Assembly (NCBI GenBank): GCA_951640165.1
Contig: OX621246.1
Coordinates: 9,821,001-9,885,000 of the forward strand
From: Pseudoips prasinana
Taxonomy: Eukaryota > Arthropoda > Insecta > Lepidoptera > Nolidae
DNA length: 64,000 nt
Direction: 5' to 3'
Part shown: one piece after another, positions 14,701 through 29,700 of the stretch
Numbering within the stretch: position 1 is the stretch's first letter
Layout: every line of letters begins with the position of its first letter
Made by a program: the position numbers and the translations under genes
The notes under the pieces: model-generated
The model's database searches: none
What the model was told of the DNA's origin: nothing
What the model saw: the letters and a program-made list of their open reading frames with translations, nothing else

Positions 14701-17700
14701 ATTTCCTCAGCCGCTATATGAGGGTTTTTGGTGCGGTAAACTTGTCCGAAATCAAGTTGTTTTAGTTCGGCGTCCAAGTGTTCGTAATTGATGCGTATGT
14801 TCGTAATATATAGCCTATATGTTGACCCGACCTCATAGTTTCATGCAAAATTTGAAGTAAATCCATGCAGTACTTTTTGAGTTTAGCCCGGACATACATA
14901 CAGACAAACAGACACAGACAAAAATTCTTAAAACTATATTTTTGGCTTCGATATCGATTGTAGATCATGCCCAAGTATCCTTTTTTAAAAATATTCTATG
15001 TACAGTTTTGACTATCCTACGATTTTATATGTATAGATGTAGTTTAGATTTGGAATCCTTCTATATAAAAATATTTAAATCTTGTGGTACGGAAAAGAGA
15101 AAGAAGATTGACAAAAGGAGTATACCTGGCCTGTATGAGTGGTATAACCGGAGAACATTATCAGACCAAATGAGAGATGTTCTCAAGAAAGGCTAGGTCC
15201 GAAGTACACTAAGCCGGCGAACACGTGTGAGGAATTTAATGAGAGTAAACGAGGCAAAAGAGGTGTGTAAGGATTGTGACAAATGGAAACCCGTTGTGTC
15301 TAGCGATCCCTCTGGGAAACGCTCCATATCATAATAATTTTCTGTTAAATTTATTTTATTTTGTTTTAATATTATTATGTTCTCTTTGTGCTTATTTTAT
15401 TCCATATTATCATTCCAATTTTTATTTGAATAGGTACTTGTACTATGGGGTATAATGCCTGAAATAATTGAATTTATTATTATCTCACATGTTTATTACC
15501 AATATTATTTACATGATATCATACAAGGGTATTTTAACACAAATACAACTTATACAATATTTGGGCTACATGGAGAGAAATTTCCGCACAATCCTGGCAT
15601 TCGCCAGCAGAACCGCCTTCTGCATGTAACTCTCCAGCCAGATATCAAGCCCTAAACTTGCAAGGTTGATTTTCAGGGATTTAGGAATAACTCCATTATT
15701 ATTATTATTATTATAATGTGGTATAAGAGAAAAGTAAAGAAATAATAATTAATCTTTATACAATAACTTATAATTCGTTTGGTCATACTGTTAAGTGTTA
15801 TTTTCTGGGGATTTACTGCGAGGTTCAACAGCTTCTTTTCCTATACTAAACAGTGATTAACCACAGAATTCGCAAATAAAATAGAGATTTTCTTTTCTTT
15901 TTGATCTACATATACCTATGCAGTGCGGCTTACGGCATACAATATCGCCTACCCTATTTCATCCCGTGGGGGGTGTAGAAGTCGACCCGATGGTATACCT
16001 CTTAGAGAACGGGCAGCAGCGTCTCTGTGTACTATGACCATCATACTGCGATAGCCAACCCGTCTGCCATACTAGTGGATTATGGTATTTTCCTCCAAAT
16101 GATGTAACAACTCCATGGTGACAATCTTATGGGGGAGACCTTTGTTCAGCTGTGGACATGTACTTGCGCTTAACTGAAAGTGGAGATGTGTTGGGTGGAC
16201 GGCGCGTACGCATAAGATGTGTAATAATTTGAAAATATTGTTAATATATAGGTAATTTTCTTGTATATGTAAGTTTATAAATATTGTTTATATATAATAT
16301 AAATATTTATTGTGTAATATTGTTTTTGTTTTTATTTACATAGACTTCAAAAAAGTGCTTGTAAATAGTCAGAACATGTTTCTAGTAATTATAGTTAAGT
16401 ATACATAATTATTTCTAGTTAGATATAGATATTTAGTTACACGGATAGTTAAAACATTTATAAAATGTATTTCATAACTAGCTGTGCCCCACGGTTTTAC
16501 CCGCGTTAAACTTTATAAATTATAACAGCTCCTCACCCGTAGGTGATAGCGTGATAATATGTAGCCTATATGTTAACCCGACCTCTTTGTAATATTCATG
16601 CAAAATTTTAAGTAAATCCATGCAGTACTTTTTGAGTTTAGCCCGGACATACATACAGACAAACAGACAGAAATTCTAAAAACTATATTTTTGGCTTCGT
16701 TATCGATTGTAGATCACGCCCCAAGTATCCTTTAAAAAAATATTCAATGTACAGTTTTGACTTTCCTACGATTTTATTATATTTTCATAATATAATAATT
16801 GTCAAAGAGATTATGTTTAGGTTTAATTATTGAAATTTATAGTTTAAGCTATATATTACAACATATTGTCTGAATGGTTCTGTTTAAGGTACGAATTCAA
16901 TATTATTATTATATCTAATGCCATCATGTTTGGGAGCATACACACACGCAAATGAGTTGCTTGTGTGTGCAGGCTCCACATAACAATAGAAATGGTAATG
17001 TTAAATATACACAGAGCCAACATGTGCAATACATTTTCAAGGATTTGTCTTTGTTATCCACTGGTTAGTAAGCAGCTGTATCTATAATTTCCATAAGAAT
17101 TAGATCTTCATTCTATAACATTAGAATAAATTATTTTAAACTATTGATTAAAATTAACTTATCAGCACTTAACCTTACAGTAGGTATTTTATATTTATAG
17201 AAAATTGAAGATGTAATTTTTTCAACTAAACGGGTTTTAAGTACACTCAAAAAAACCTATATCTATTACTAGCTGTGCCCCGCGGTCTACCCGCGTTAAA
17301 CATTATAAATCATAGCCTATGTGTTAATCTGGGGTGTCAGCTAACTCCATGTCAAACGTTATTGAAATCACTTCAGCCTTTTAGAGGTGAAGAATTAACA
17401 AACATACACACTCACACACGTGGCACAGCTAGTATATTCATATATCCGTTACTCGAAAAAAGTAATTATTACTTGTACCTTTCACACATTGTTCATTTCC
17501 AATTTCTTGATCAAAATAGGGGTAAAAGAATTGATGAATTGAATATAAGCTAAGTAAATAATAAATATTCTGGGACATTATTTGTCCATCTGAGTCTGAT
17601 CCCAATCTAAGCAGAGCTTGTACTATGGAAACCAGATAACTGAAATATTACATAATATACTACTTTTCATTTGTTAATACATACTTATACAGATAATAAA

Positions 17701-20700
17701 TCCCAGACTAAGGACGAACAGACATGTTCATGCACACAAATATATGTCCTGGGTGGGAATCGCACCCGCGACCTGCGAGGTGAAAAGCAAGCATGTAGGT
17801 ACTAACCACGCCAACAGGACCGGCAAAAATTAATCTTTAGATTCTAGTTATTCTTTCACACGAAAACTACCGAACGGATTTTGATTCGATTTTCTAGTAG
17901 TATAGGTTATATATCCGAATAACACATATGCTATAATTTATAAAGTAAAACGTGAACAAAACCTCGGGCACAGCTAGTTTATGATATTAGTAGGATATGA
18001 TCACGCACTTGAAGTGAACATATGAGAATATGGATGACACGCATACAGGCGCTCCAAATTACGACAGTTCTTCAGACTTATTCGGATAAAAATTAGGTAA
18101 TTAGTTTCTATATATCAATACCTCATTCCACATACTGATTGTTCTATTCGCAGGACATCAATAATGGTGATAGTGTCCCTAGTGTGCGTGCTGCCTCTGG
18201 GTCTCTTGCGGAATGTAGACAGCCTGAGCAACGTGAGCGCGGCCACTATAGCATTCTACTTCTGTTTAGTTATGAAGGTGAGTACAGTGGACTAATGGCA
18301 ATATTGGTGAGTATATTCCTAGAGTGCATGCAACCACTTGGCTTCTAGCAGTATAAGAGCGAGGCAATCATCCTAGTTCTAGCGATAAAAATAAGTAGAT
18401 TACATCTGAAATAAGTCCACTGCTTTTTTGTTTTGGCCCCAAGATTTTTATTCTAGAGGGAGGCTTGTCCCCCTCTAGAATAAAAATCTTGGGGGGATAT
18501 GAGATAAGATAAGATCATTTATTTGCGATAAAACATGTTTACAGGATGGTACATCTTAATATAAAGTTCAGCATGTTTTGCCTATTTAACGGCATGCAAA
18601 TATTTAGGCTTTACAAATTTAAAATACATCCTAATAAACATCACAATTAAATCATAATACAGCATGGATAATAATTCTCTATTGTTTAAACATATAACTA
18701 TAATTATTATGAATATTAAATGTCAAGAATTCAAAATATTATAAATTCACTTATACAATATATATATATATATTAATAATTTAGTATTTGATTTATAATT
18801 TTACATCATATATGTCATGTCTTTCATATTGTAGAAGCATTTAGTTTGCAGCCATATACCTAATTTTGTTTTAAATTGTTTTCGTGGCAGTATTCTTATG
18901 TCTTTAGGGATCTTATTAAATATTCTAACTGTCGCGCCATGGCTATTTCTGACGGCAAGTGTGCTTCTCTGTAAAGGTATTTTTAATCGAGAATAATCTC
19001 TGCAGATGCGTACAGATATACTTTCGACTGTGCAGTAATCAGTGCCAGTAAGATGATCATAGTACTCAGAAAGAAGCTGCTGCCAGTCCTCTGGTGGATA
19101 TTCCCTCGTGTCGACTTCTGCGCCCCCGACGGGATTAGATGGGGTAATGGTATTCTGATATTCGTCGCCGTCACCACACAACGGCCAATAATAGAGAGAC
19201 TATATGAGACCATATTTGGCCTCTAGCAGTCTGGGCGAAGTGAGCATGACTACATTATAATTCTGTAATGTGTGTGCAACAGCATATGTGCATAGTAAGC
19301 AATGTGAATGAAGAAACGAAATATAATAACTGATACTCGTGCTTGTCAAGCTCATAATACGTTATATAGATGATCAAAAATAAGTCATACGTCGAAAACG
19401 ATAAAGAATACGCAATCTCCATACGAACAGTCGTATTGGCACGGGACAGAGCTTCACCCCTTCATCATTACAGCTAAATAAGTCCACTGCTGGACAAGCC
19501 TCCCTCAAGAATCGTCTTGAGGGGATATGCCATAATCGCCACGCTTGGCAGGCGGGTTGGCGATCACAGTAAGATAGTCATAGTAATCAGAAGGTGCTGC
19601 CCTTCCTCAAGTAGATATTCCCTCGGGTCGACTTCTACGCCCCCCACGGGATGAGATGGGGTGATGATATTCTGATTCTGATATTTGTCGCCGTCACCAC
19701 ACAGCACACCCCTTTAACCCCGCTAAATACTTGAAATGCTTTTATCTAAAAAGATTTTGATTATTTTTTATTTAATCTTGATGTCTGTATTGAATATAAC
19801 ATCAGTACGATTTCATATAGAATTAAATTTAAAAAAGATAGTATAACACGAGTATAATAAGAATTGCAAAGCTGAAGTGGCATGGGCGGGGCACATAACT
19901 CATAGAACCGCCGGCCGCTGGGGCAGAAAACTGGAAACAGCTGGATGCGGGCAGCACGAGACCGGCCATTGTGGAGATTCTTGGGGGAGGCCTTTGTCCA
20001 GCAGTAGACGTCTTCGGCTGATATGATGATGAATATAACACATTTTCAATATACATATTGTCAGGTGATAACGGAAGCCGCGTCTCAACTGATGTCGAGC
20101 GACTGGCACGGGCGCGTGGAGATGTGGCGGCCGGCGGGCGTGCTGCAGTGCGTGCCGATATTCTCTATGGCGCTTTTCTGTCAGGCGTGAGTTTTCTACT
20201 ATGAGTATCAATTTGCAATTAATTTGTTCACTTTCAAAGACATCGCCCGCACTAAGGAAATTAATCCCGGTGTCGCAGGGTACTTTACAAACTTATAATT
20301 GACGGACACAAAGTACGTTTATCTGCGCGGGAATTGAACTCGGGATACGAAGCGTCTGTCTTAACCGCTGCACCACACCAATTATAAATAATATTAATAT
20401 AGTAGTCTAAAAGTCATCCTCGGGCATCAAAAAATACTGAGTCGCAAAGGATAACGCTCCCAGATTGCTGGCAGCAAGATAACGCTGGATGCTTAATTTA
20501 TTAAAATTGCGCTAAACATTTTAAAGCCTATTAATAAATTTTATATTGTGTACATAACTATATTACAATGTCTTCTATTGTCATCCCAGTTACAACATGA
20601 TACTTGTTATTTTATCCACTACTTTCTAATAACTTCTAAGAACAGCTGTTCCAGCCAAGATGTTATAGGGAATAACAGGTGTTATTTTATAACAGCATTT

Positions 20701-23700
20701 TAAAGCCAATCCTCTGATCCATCAAGCTTTTCGCTATTTCATGTTTGACTGTATTTGTCATTATTTTCCGGTAAAATACCCGAGCTCTCGGACCCCATGG
20801 CCCAGGCTTTGCCCCCAATAATATGTCTAGAGGAAACTCTTCTCATTGTCTACTCTTATCTCTTCTGTTGAACAGTAAAGTTTAACTGAATAAGAATACA
20901 AATTAATTAAAAAACGTTGGTTTCTTTTTCTGCCCAAGAAAATAATAATAATATCCTGGGAAATCAGATAACTGATATACAGTATACGACATTTACTACT
21001 TTCCTTTTGTATACATACTTATATAGAGAATTATACCCAGACTCAGGACAAATAGACATCCTGGGTGGGAATCGAACCTACGACCTGCGGCGTGAAAGAC
21101 AAGCATTTACCAACTACGCCAACCGGCTGTGTGAATCTAAAGAAGAAAATGTCTTAGCCGATCCGGACGACGTAATCCCGACCTAGAAACAAGTTGAGGT
21201 TATTAGAAATTCTGTTGACGCTGCACACAGTTATACTTTCGAACTTAACATTAATTTATTTCATGAATTCCATACAAACTTTCAGACACCTAAATTAATA
21301 TAATATGTGTAAAATCCTTTTTATTATTTTACTGTTTCAGCCAACTGTTCGAAATATTCGAGTCCCTGCCCTCACTGTCGTTGGAGAAAATGAACGTGGT
21401 GACCAAGAACGCTATAAACATTTGTACGGGCGTGTATTTCACTCTCGGCGTGTTTGGGTACATCGCCTTTAGCTCTCAGGATATCTCAGGTAAGAACTAA
21501 AGCTCAAATCAATATTTATGGTCCTTTGGAGCCATTTAACGTTCGAACTTTAGAGTAAAACCTGTTTATAAAATCATCTTTCCCTTTACCCTCTATATGT
21601 ATATGTCAGGCCGGTTGGCGTGGTTGGTAAGATATATTTTTGTTTTTTGTTGGTACATATAGAGGCGACACGACAGCGGGGTGAAAGGCACTTACAGGCG
21701 CACACATTCGAGTATGATTTTACAAAAAAAAAGTAGTATATCAGTTATCTGGTTTCCATAGATGGCCGTGTGCGAATAATGTCTCACGATGTTATATTAT
21801 TATTATAGAAACAGCCTAGTTCCTAATGTCTATTTATAGAGAATTTCACTACTAACTCATAAATAATTCAGGTACGTGCGCTATAAAGAAAAATGTGTTA
21901 TAATATCTACTCAGTAGTTGACTGACACAATGCAATATTGGAAAAATAATTGGTCATCGTCATCATATTATTAGCCGAAAGACATGTAAAGTGGGAAGAA
22001 GGCTTACCCATTTTATTGGGAGGATATGTCATAATCGCAACGCTTCTTTGAGCGCTATGTTTTATTTTATTGGAACGAAGTTCCTTATCGCGCGTTGTGA
22101 AAGGGGGCTAGACGGAAAAAAATCTTACGAAAAGTTGTCACGACACTTTTTACAGCTGTGCGGCGTGCGCATGTTTCTCTGTCAGTCTCTCTCTCTCTCT
22201 CTCTCTCTCTCTTATAGAAAGCAAGCCAGATATTTTCATTTCTATTTCGCATTGAACAGTGTGGTGTCGCGACGATTATTTTTGTTGAGTGTATACAGGT
22301 TTTTTGTACATAATAAATAATAAGAAATAACTTCGTTCCATCCGAGTGTCCCTTGACACCTCTCAAGTTTTTTGAGATTTTTCTGTCCCTCTCTGTAAGC
22401 CAGGATCAACAGAAGTCACTGTTAGCAGACGGGTTGGAGATCGCGGTATGTTGTTCATAGTTCAGAGAGACGTGGCTGCTCGTTCTCTGGTAAATATTCT
22501 ACGTTAACTTCTATGCCCACATAAGGAGATGGAATAGTAATATTCGCTGCCGTCACAAGACAGCAAATGATTCGCACAAGTCGGGCGTACCCGTGGATAA
22601 AACGCAGAAATTGTATGAAGCACGAATCTTTTCCAATCGTTCTGCTTTGATTTTGAGCTATGTCTAACTGTTACCCCATTCTTCCAGGTAACATTCTGAT
22701 GAGCCTGAGTCCGACGATGGCGAGTGACGTCATCAAGCTGGGCTTCGTCATGTCGTTGGCGTTTAGCTTCCCACTCATCATATTTCCCTGTAGAGCTAGC
22801 TTATATTCTTGCTTGTATAAAAAGGTAAGTTGTTGATGAGAGATGTTTTTAAGATTTTATCATTTGCAATGACTCTTAGGATTTATATATGAAGATGAGA
22901 CACGTTGCATGACACGTTGCGCGCTGTGTTCAAGTGAGATCGTGTGGAACGCAAGGTCACAGTAAATGAATAAATAGTAGAAATAGTCGCAAACTTAGAG
23001 TGGAAACCACGCCAAGAGTATCCTGCCACCTTGCAACGCTGCTTACGCGTGCTACGTGGCTGCATATCGAGCAACCGCTTCGATATGGCCATACTAGCTG
23101 TGCCCAGCGGTTTGACCCGCGTTAAGCTTTATAAATTATAGCCTATGTGTTATTCGAATATATAAGCTATATAACTGCAGTTTTATCAAAATCCGTTCCA
23201 TAGTTTTTGCGTAAAAGAGAGTAATAAACATCCATCCGTACTCACACACTTTCGCATTTAAAATACTAGAAGGATATAATATTAACAGCGCAACGCAACA
23301 AATGGCAAATCCAGAGAGCCCTTAAAGCCCAATCTATGGCGCGCAGTTATCTCGTATTTTGAGGAGGTGAAATGCACTTTCCAATAAGAGGTTTGCAAAT
23401 TTTTCAGGTTAACTGGCAAAATATTTTTGACTAGTTTTGATTTTTACCTTTTCTACAGATGGAAATAAATAGGAAAAACGAGTTAACACTAAAACAAGGT
23501 AAATAGATATCTAGGTATAGAAGATGTTACATACATAGACGCCTGTTTCCCAGAGGGGTAGGCAGAGACAACGGATTTCCATTTGTCACGATCTATGCAC
23601 ACCTGTTTTGCCTCGATTACTGTCATTATATTCTTCATACATGCTCGCCGGTTTAGGGTACTTCTGACCTGTCCTTTCTTGAGAACGTCTCCGATTTGGT

Positions 23701-26700
23701 CAGAGAATGTTCGACGAGGTCTTCCCCTTCCGGTTGTTCCATTCACACAGGCCAGGTATACTTCTTTTGTCAATCTTCTTTCATTCATCCTTTCTAAATG
23801 GCAAAACCAGAAGATGTTGATGAAGGAAAATGTTCCCGGTACCTATACATCCTTGGCATGATAATATGGTTTGTTTGAAAGTTTTAAGCCTATGCCTGTT
23901 AATCATAGTAGGTAATACAATTGATAGAGTCGTCTGAATTTGGTTTTTAATTCGGAAACTGGGCGTTATTGTTGCCAGAAAAATCCCAATAACACTTCAC
24001 CTCATTATCAGTGGTAAAACACGCTCCCGTTATACCAACAATGGTGATGGTGAAGCATATGGTTACCCCATCTCATTCCATGGGGGGCATAGAAATCGTC
24101 CCGAGGGAATACCTACCAGAGAACGGGCACAGCGTTTTTCTGTAAACTATGTCCATCATACTGCGATCGCCAAGCGTGGCGATTATGGCAATTGTCCAGC
24201 AGTGGATGTAATTAGGCTGACGTGATGATAGGAACATAATTCCAGGTGCACTCGTCCCACCACGACCATATCCTGCAGCACTCGATCCCCGCGGCCACGT
24301 TCCGCTGCATGACCGTGGCCATCGTAGGCGTGGCGCTGTTCGTGAGCCTGCTGCTGCCCAACATCGAGCTGGTGCTGGGCCTGCTGGGCTCCACCATCGG
24401 GGTGCTCATATGTGTCGTGTTCCCCGCCGCGTGCTTCGTTAACGTCACCTTCAAGAACACTAATGAGAGGCTCTTAGCTAAGGTAATAAGCTGATTTGTT
24501 TTATAGCATTGACGGGCCTGGAGTTGTTGGCAAATGCTTGCTTTTCACGTCCGATGTCGTCGGATCGATTCCCACCCAAGGGCTCTACCGGCTAAGTCGC
24601 CCAACATCGTTTTCGTGAATGGCGTTCAACGTTGACAATCTATGACAATTTATGACGTCACATAAGCTCATGGAAGCCGATTTAACGATTGATGAAGTCA
24701 TTTTTAACTTTTATTTTTTTGAAAGCCGATCATGCAAACGATGTTCGGCGACGTAGTCGGTAGCCCCCCTGGAGTGGTTGCCAAATGCTTGCTTGCTTGT
24801 TTTTCATGCCGGGGGTCGTGAGTTCGATTCCCACCTAGGACAGATATTGGTGCGCATGAACATGTCTGTTTGTCGTGAATCTGGGTGTAATTATCTATAT
24901 AAATATGTATTTACAAAAGAAATGTAGTATATCTGGTTTCCATAGTACAAGCTCTGCTTAGTTTGGGATTAGATTGCCGTGTGTGATTAATGTCTCAGGA
25001 TATTACTCTTATTACATTTGTAGCCAATCGTATACGGGACTAGTCCCTCCCTCTTACCCACCACTGCAACTCCTGTAAGCCAGGATCAACAGTGGCACAC
25101 AATGAAATTACACTGAGCGGTGAAGCTCAGGCATGTCCCGGGGAATCGCTTTAACTGTCTTGGATCCCGCAACGAATTTCCAAGACAGTTAAAGCGATTC
25201 CCCGGGACATGCCTGAGCTTCACCGCAGTAGCCAATCGTATACCGAAATTGAAAACTACGAAATCAGTTATTTGTGTGGCGGGTATCACCACAAACCAAA
25301 CCCGCACCCTGCACCCTTTACGAATCCGTGGAAGAATTTTAAACAAGGGATTTGAACCCAGGTCCTCATTATCGGCAGTTGAAAACACTATCACTAGACC
25401 AACGGTGTTTATGTATTACCCAAGTAATTTAAGCTTTTCTTCCTTTTATATTTCAGGGTGTATTGATCCTAGGGCTCATAATAATGGTGCTGGGTACGTA
25501 CGCCAACTTGCAAGCGGCGGAGAACCAGCGCCTGGAGCGCTACGAGGACAAGTACACGCAGGAGCGCATCGACAAGATGGTCGAGGACTTCTTCGAGAGC
25601 CGGGGCAAAGATGGTTGGTACCAGCTGTTAAGGGTTGGCGGTGCAATAAAACCAGACACTGACATATAACCGCTTAATATATATTATATTGACAACTATT
25701 CTACTAACTAATTCTACTTTAAGATACTTAGACTACTTACTTAGTAACTAATACTAGGTTAAAATTACTTATATTTAAATGCCTAAATCTACTACTTATC
25801 CTAGTGTTGAGCGCCAGATAGGATTTGCCCTCGACGTGTCGGTACGCAGGTCCCTATCAACCCCTCCCGTGCTAGCCTCCTTTACATGCGTCGTTTGACA
25901 AGCGGATTGCCCGAATTTGAAGGGCGTGACTTAAGGCTATAACAGAAAGAATAGCCTGTCAAAACATTAGACCAACAGCATAGCCCTTATGCAAGTCACT
26001 GCTTTCTTTATAAAAAGTAGGTAAGTAGATATAATTATTCCATATTGGTAGATATAAAAACATCATTACGATCTACAACTTACCCCTTCGTGACTAGTTA
26101 CTTAAATCTTAATGAGATCCAATTCCAAACTTGGGTACACATTTATATCCCCTGCAGATCAGTGGTAGGTATTTCTCCCACTAAAACAAATTGCAAAACT
26201 TCTTAATCACAAAGCAACTCAAACGGCAATTATTTACTTAGAAACATATTCCATTATGAGGACCACTTACCTATAATGAATTATTAACTTCATCACAATC
26301 TATATTTATAATTAAAAACAAACACCGAATCACGCACAAATAACTGTATCATATGGTCACGTACTGGAGCTCACAGTAGTTGTCGGTAAGATGGCCGAAG
26401 CTTGAGTGCCAACTTCTAAATGACCTTGTAATATTCCAATTCAATTTCTGTTCCTGACTACAAATATCAGAATAAATATAATTTTAAGAATACCAAAAAT
26501 TGTTTGCCTGGAGATTTGAACCACCGACCTCCCCGATCGATGAACATTAAAGCGCCCATCTTAAAGCACTTCGCTATGGGATCACTTATTTGTCTGGTTG
26601 AAATTGGCCATCTACTGCCTGAGCCGATGTGACGTCATATCACCCAGTACATAGTTACCCTAACAAATACTCCCCTTCCAACACAAAAAAAAATCTACTA

Positions 26701-29700
26701 GCAAGGCCTTTTTTTTTACATACTAGTATATATTTAAGTGTTCAATAAAGTTACCTTATCTCAGTAAATATTTAACCAACTAGACTAAACTGATATTTAC
26801 CAATATTAGGAAATGGTATGCTTCAAGTCCTTGGCATGCCAAATCCCAATGTCTGCCTAACGCATTAACTAGCTGAAATACATTATTAGATAATTTGCAT
26901 TTAATAATGGCTTTTTCAAATTTAGGAGCCAATTTGGCCATAAACTTATTACCGGCACTAGAGAGATACTTTGTTCTCTTCCATACGATATCACCCTCCT
27001 TAAAAGAAGAAACCCTATGTCTAGAATCATAGTATTTGCGACTTTTCAAATGCGCTTGACTTATATTAGACTTTACAGCTTCTAAAACTCGTTGACTCAT
27101 ATCATCAATATTTGCTAATCTTTTGTCGTAATTAAAATTAAGTTGATTGATCGAGTTAATGTCTTTATCAGTCAGTATGTTTCGCCGGACCGTCTCAACT
27201 GGGTCGTGTTGAAACCGGTAGTAGATGAACCCACTGAGTTTGTTTCGCTGGGTCTTCTCAGTTGGGGCGCATTGGATCCGGTGGTAGCATTAAAGCGCGA
27301 CCGTCGTTATTAACACAAGGTCCGTCATAATAATAATACCTTTAATATAGACAGAACCATTGACAATATGTAGTAAAAATATTAGACTTAAACTAGATAA
27401 TTAAACATAATCTCTTGACAATAACTTGATACGAGCTAGCTAAATATGATTTCTGTAATAAAATAAATTTTATAAATGTTTTCATACAAGATGTACCTAA
27501 ATATCTATGTTACTAGAAATAATATCTAATGTATACAACTATATTACTACAAACATGTTCTGACTATTTACAAGCGCTTTTTTAAAGTCTACGTGAATAA
27601 AAACCTTTTTTATTTTATTTATTTTATTTTATTTATCAAAGCTTAAAGTTTATTATTTTAAGTGGACACTTCTCTTCCAAAGAACAAAAAAGATGGCGTA
27701 TACCCTGTAGCATCATGAACTGCTGTTCTTATAGCATGACCAATCTCCTGCAAATGAATATCCCACTCATTATGTTTCTTCGACTGCTGTAAGCCGATAT
27801 CATAGTACCCACTACTCTATTAACTCTTTCGGTAGGGTTGCTTTGTGGATGATAACTTGCTGTATACCATATCTTTACGCCATATTTTTCTGCCAAACCT
27901 TTAAAAATATGTGACACAAACTGTTTCCCATTATCACAAATCACGACCTGGGGAACACCATAAAGTAGCCACTGATGCTCTAAAATTTCTGCAATCTTTT
28001 CGGTCTTACCAGTTCTAAGTGGGAATAACAACGTAAATTTGCTAAAGCAACACGTAATCACTAGCAGCATTGTGTTACATAATTTACTTTTGGGAAATGG
28101 ACCCATCAAGTCTAAAGCAATCAACTGCCAGGGTTGGTTAACCTCTCTAAATTTGCCCATTTTACCGAAGCAAGGCTGCTGCGGTACTTTTACTTTAGCA
28201 CAAACCTCGCAGTTGCGGACATATTTCTTGATGTCATTGAGCATATTAAACCAAAAATAATCTTTCTTAATTTTAAAATAAGTTTTCCTAATCCCAAAAT
28301 GGCCAGCAGTAACATCGTCATGACACTTCTTCAAAATTTCATTTCGAAGCATGCTAGGTATAAAAAGCTTCCAACGGTTTTCTTCACAAGGATACTGTTT
28401 CATTGACAAACTCCTGTAAAGTTTCCCATCCTGTGACATCCAACGACTATCCTTATTATTTTCTGCATTTATACTTTTTACTTTATTTTTATACCATTCA
28501 TCCATGTGTTTATCTCAAATCTCTACACTGAAAACGTCAATTTTATCTACAGATGCACGAGATAAGGCGTCCGGTACGACATTTGATTTACCCGGTCTAT
28601 GTACAACATCAAATGAAAACTGCTGTAATTTCATTGCCCATCTTGCAAGTCTACCATGAGGATCCTTCATTTTATGTAACCACTGCAGAGCACTGTGATC
28701 CGTGATTACCGTGAAATGCACGCCATCAATATAGCTCCGAAATTTCTCCACCGCATGTACGACACTCAATAATTCCCGCTCAGAGGTCGAGTAGCGTTTT
28801 TCCCTATCACTTAATTTCCTACTCAAAAAAGCGATTGCTTTATCATGACCTTCAGACTCCTGGCACAAAACAGCTCCTACGCCGTCATTCGATGCGTCAC
28901 ACTGAATAACAAAAGGCTTACTAAAATCTGGACAAGACATTACTGGCGTACTTGTTAACAAAGTTTTTAAGGTAACAAAAGCTCTTTCTGCCTCAATCGA
29001 CCAAACAAACTTTTTGGATCGTTTGCCTTTTGTAAGATTATGCAAGGGCGCTGCAACTAATGAAAAATTTTTTACAAAACGTCTATACCAGCTAGCTAAT
29101 CCAACAAAGCGTTTAAGTTCCGTAATAGTTTTTGGCCTCGGAAAATTAATAATGGCCGAGACTTTTTCTGGATCTGTCCTTAGCCCTTCCTTGTCTACAA
29201 TGTATCCTAAATATTTTAAACTAGGTCTCGCAAAGTTACACTTATCAATATTAATCGTTAAGTTCGCCTCCTTCAGTATAGCCATAACCCGCCTCAATAG
29301 TTTCATATGGTCATCAAAAGTTGATGAACATACCACAATGTCATCAAGGCAATGAAATATATTTCCCTCATGTCTTCGGAAAAGAATATCCATTAATCTC
29401 TGCTGGGATTGACTGGCATTTATTAACCCAAATGGCATTACCTTAAATTGGAATAATCCCCTTCCTGGAACTGCAAACGCTGTTTTTTCTTTACTAGACT
29501 CACTTAATTCTATCTGCCAAAAAGCAGAACGTAGATCAATTGTACTCAGAAACTTTGCGTTACGTAAACTGTCTAGCACTACAGATACTTTCGGTAAAGG
29601 ATAAGTATCTCTTTTGGTTATTTTATTTAACTGCCTACTATCTAAACATAACCTATTTGATCCATTTGGTTTTTTAACCAGTAGAATGGGAGAGCACCAA

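Larger units (their letters stand above)
12086..15036 (+). mobile_element. Retroposon family A copy interrupted by a LINE
   Basis: Left part 12086-12178, right part 14804-15036. Together they give the canonical order (CTAGCTGTGCCCCGCGG ... TAGCCTATATGTTGACCCGA ... CAGACAAACAGACAC). TAATAT is duplicated at the break. Confidence 0.8.

Noticed and set aside
25120..25662. 180-codon forward frame spanning the hairpin and exon 9
   Set aside because: It reads the hairpin and exon 9 in the wrong frame; the transporter frame is clear.
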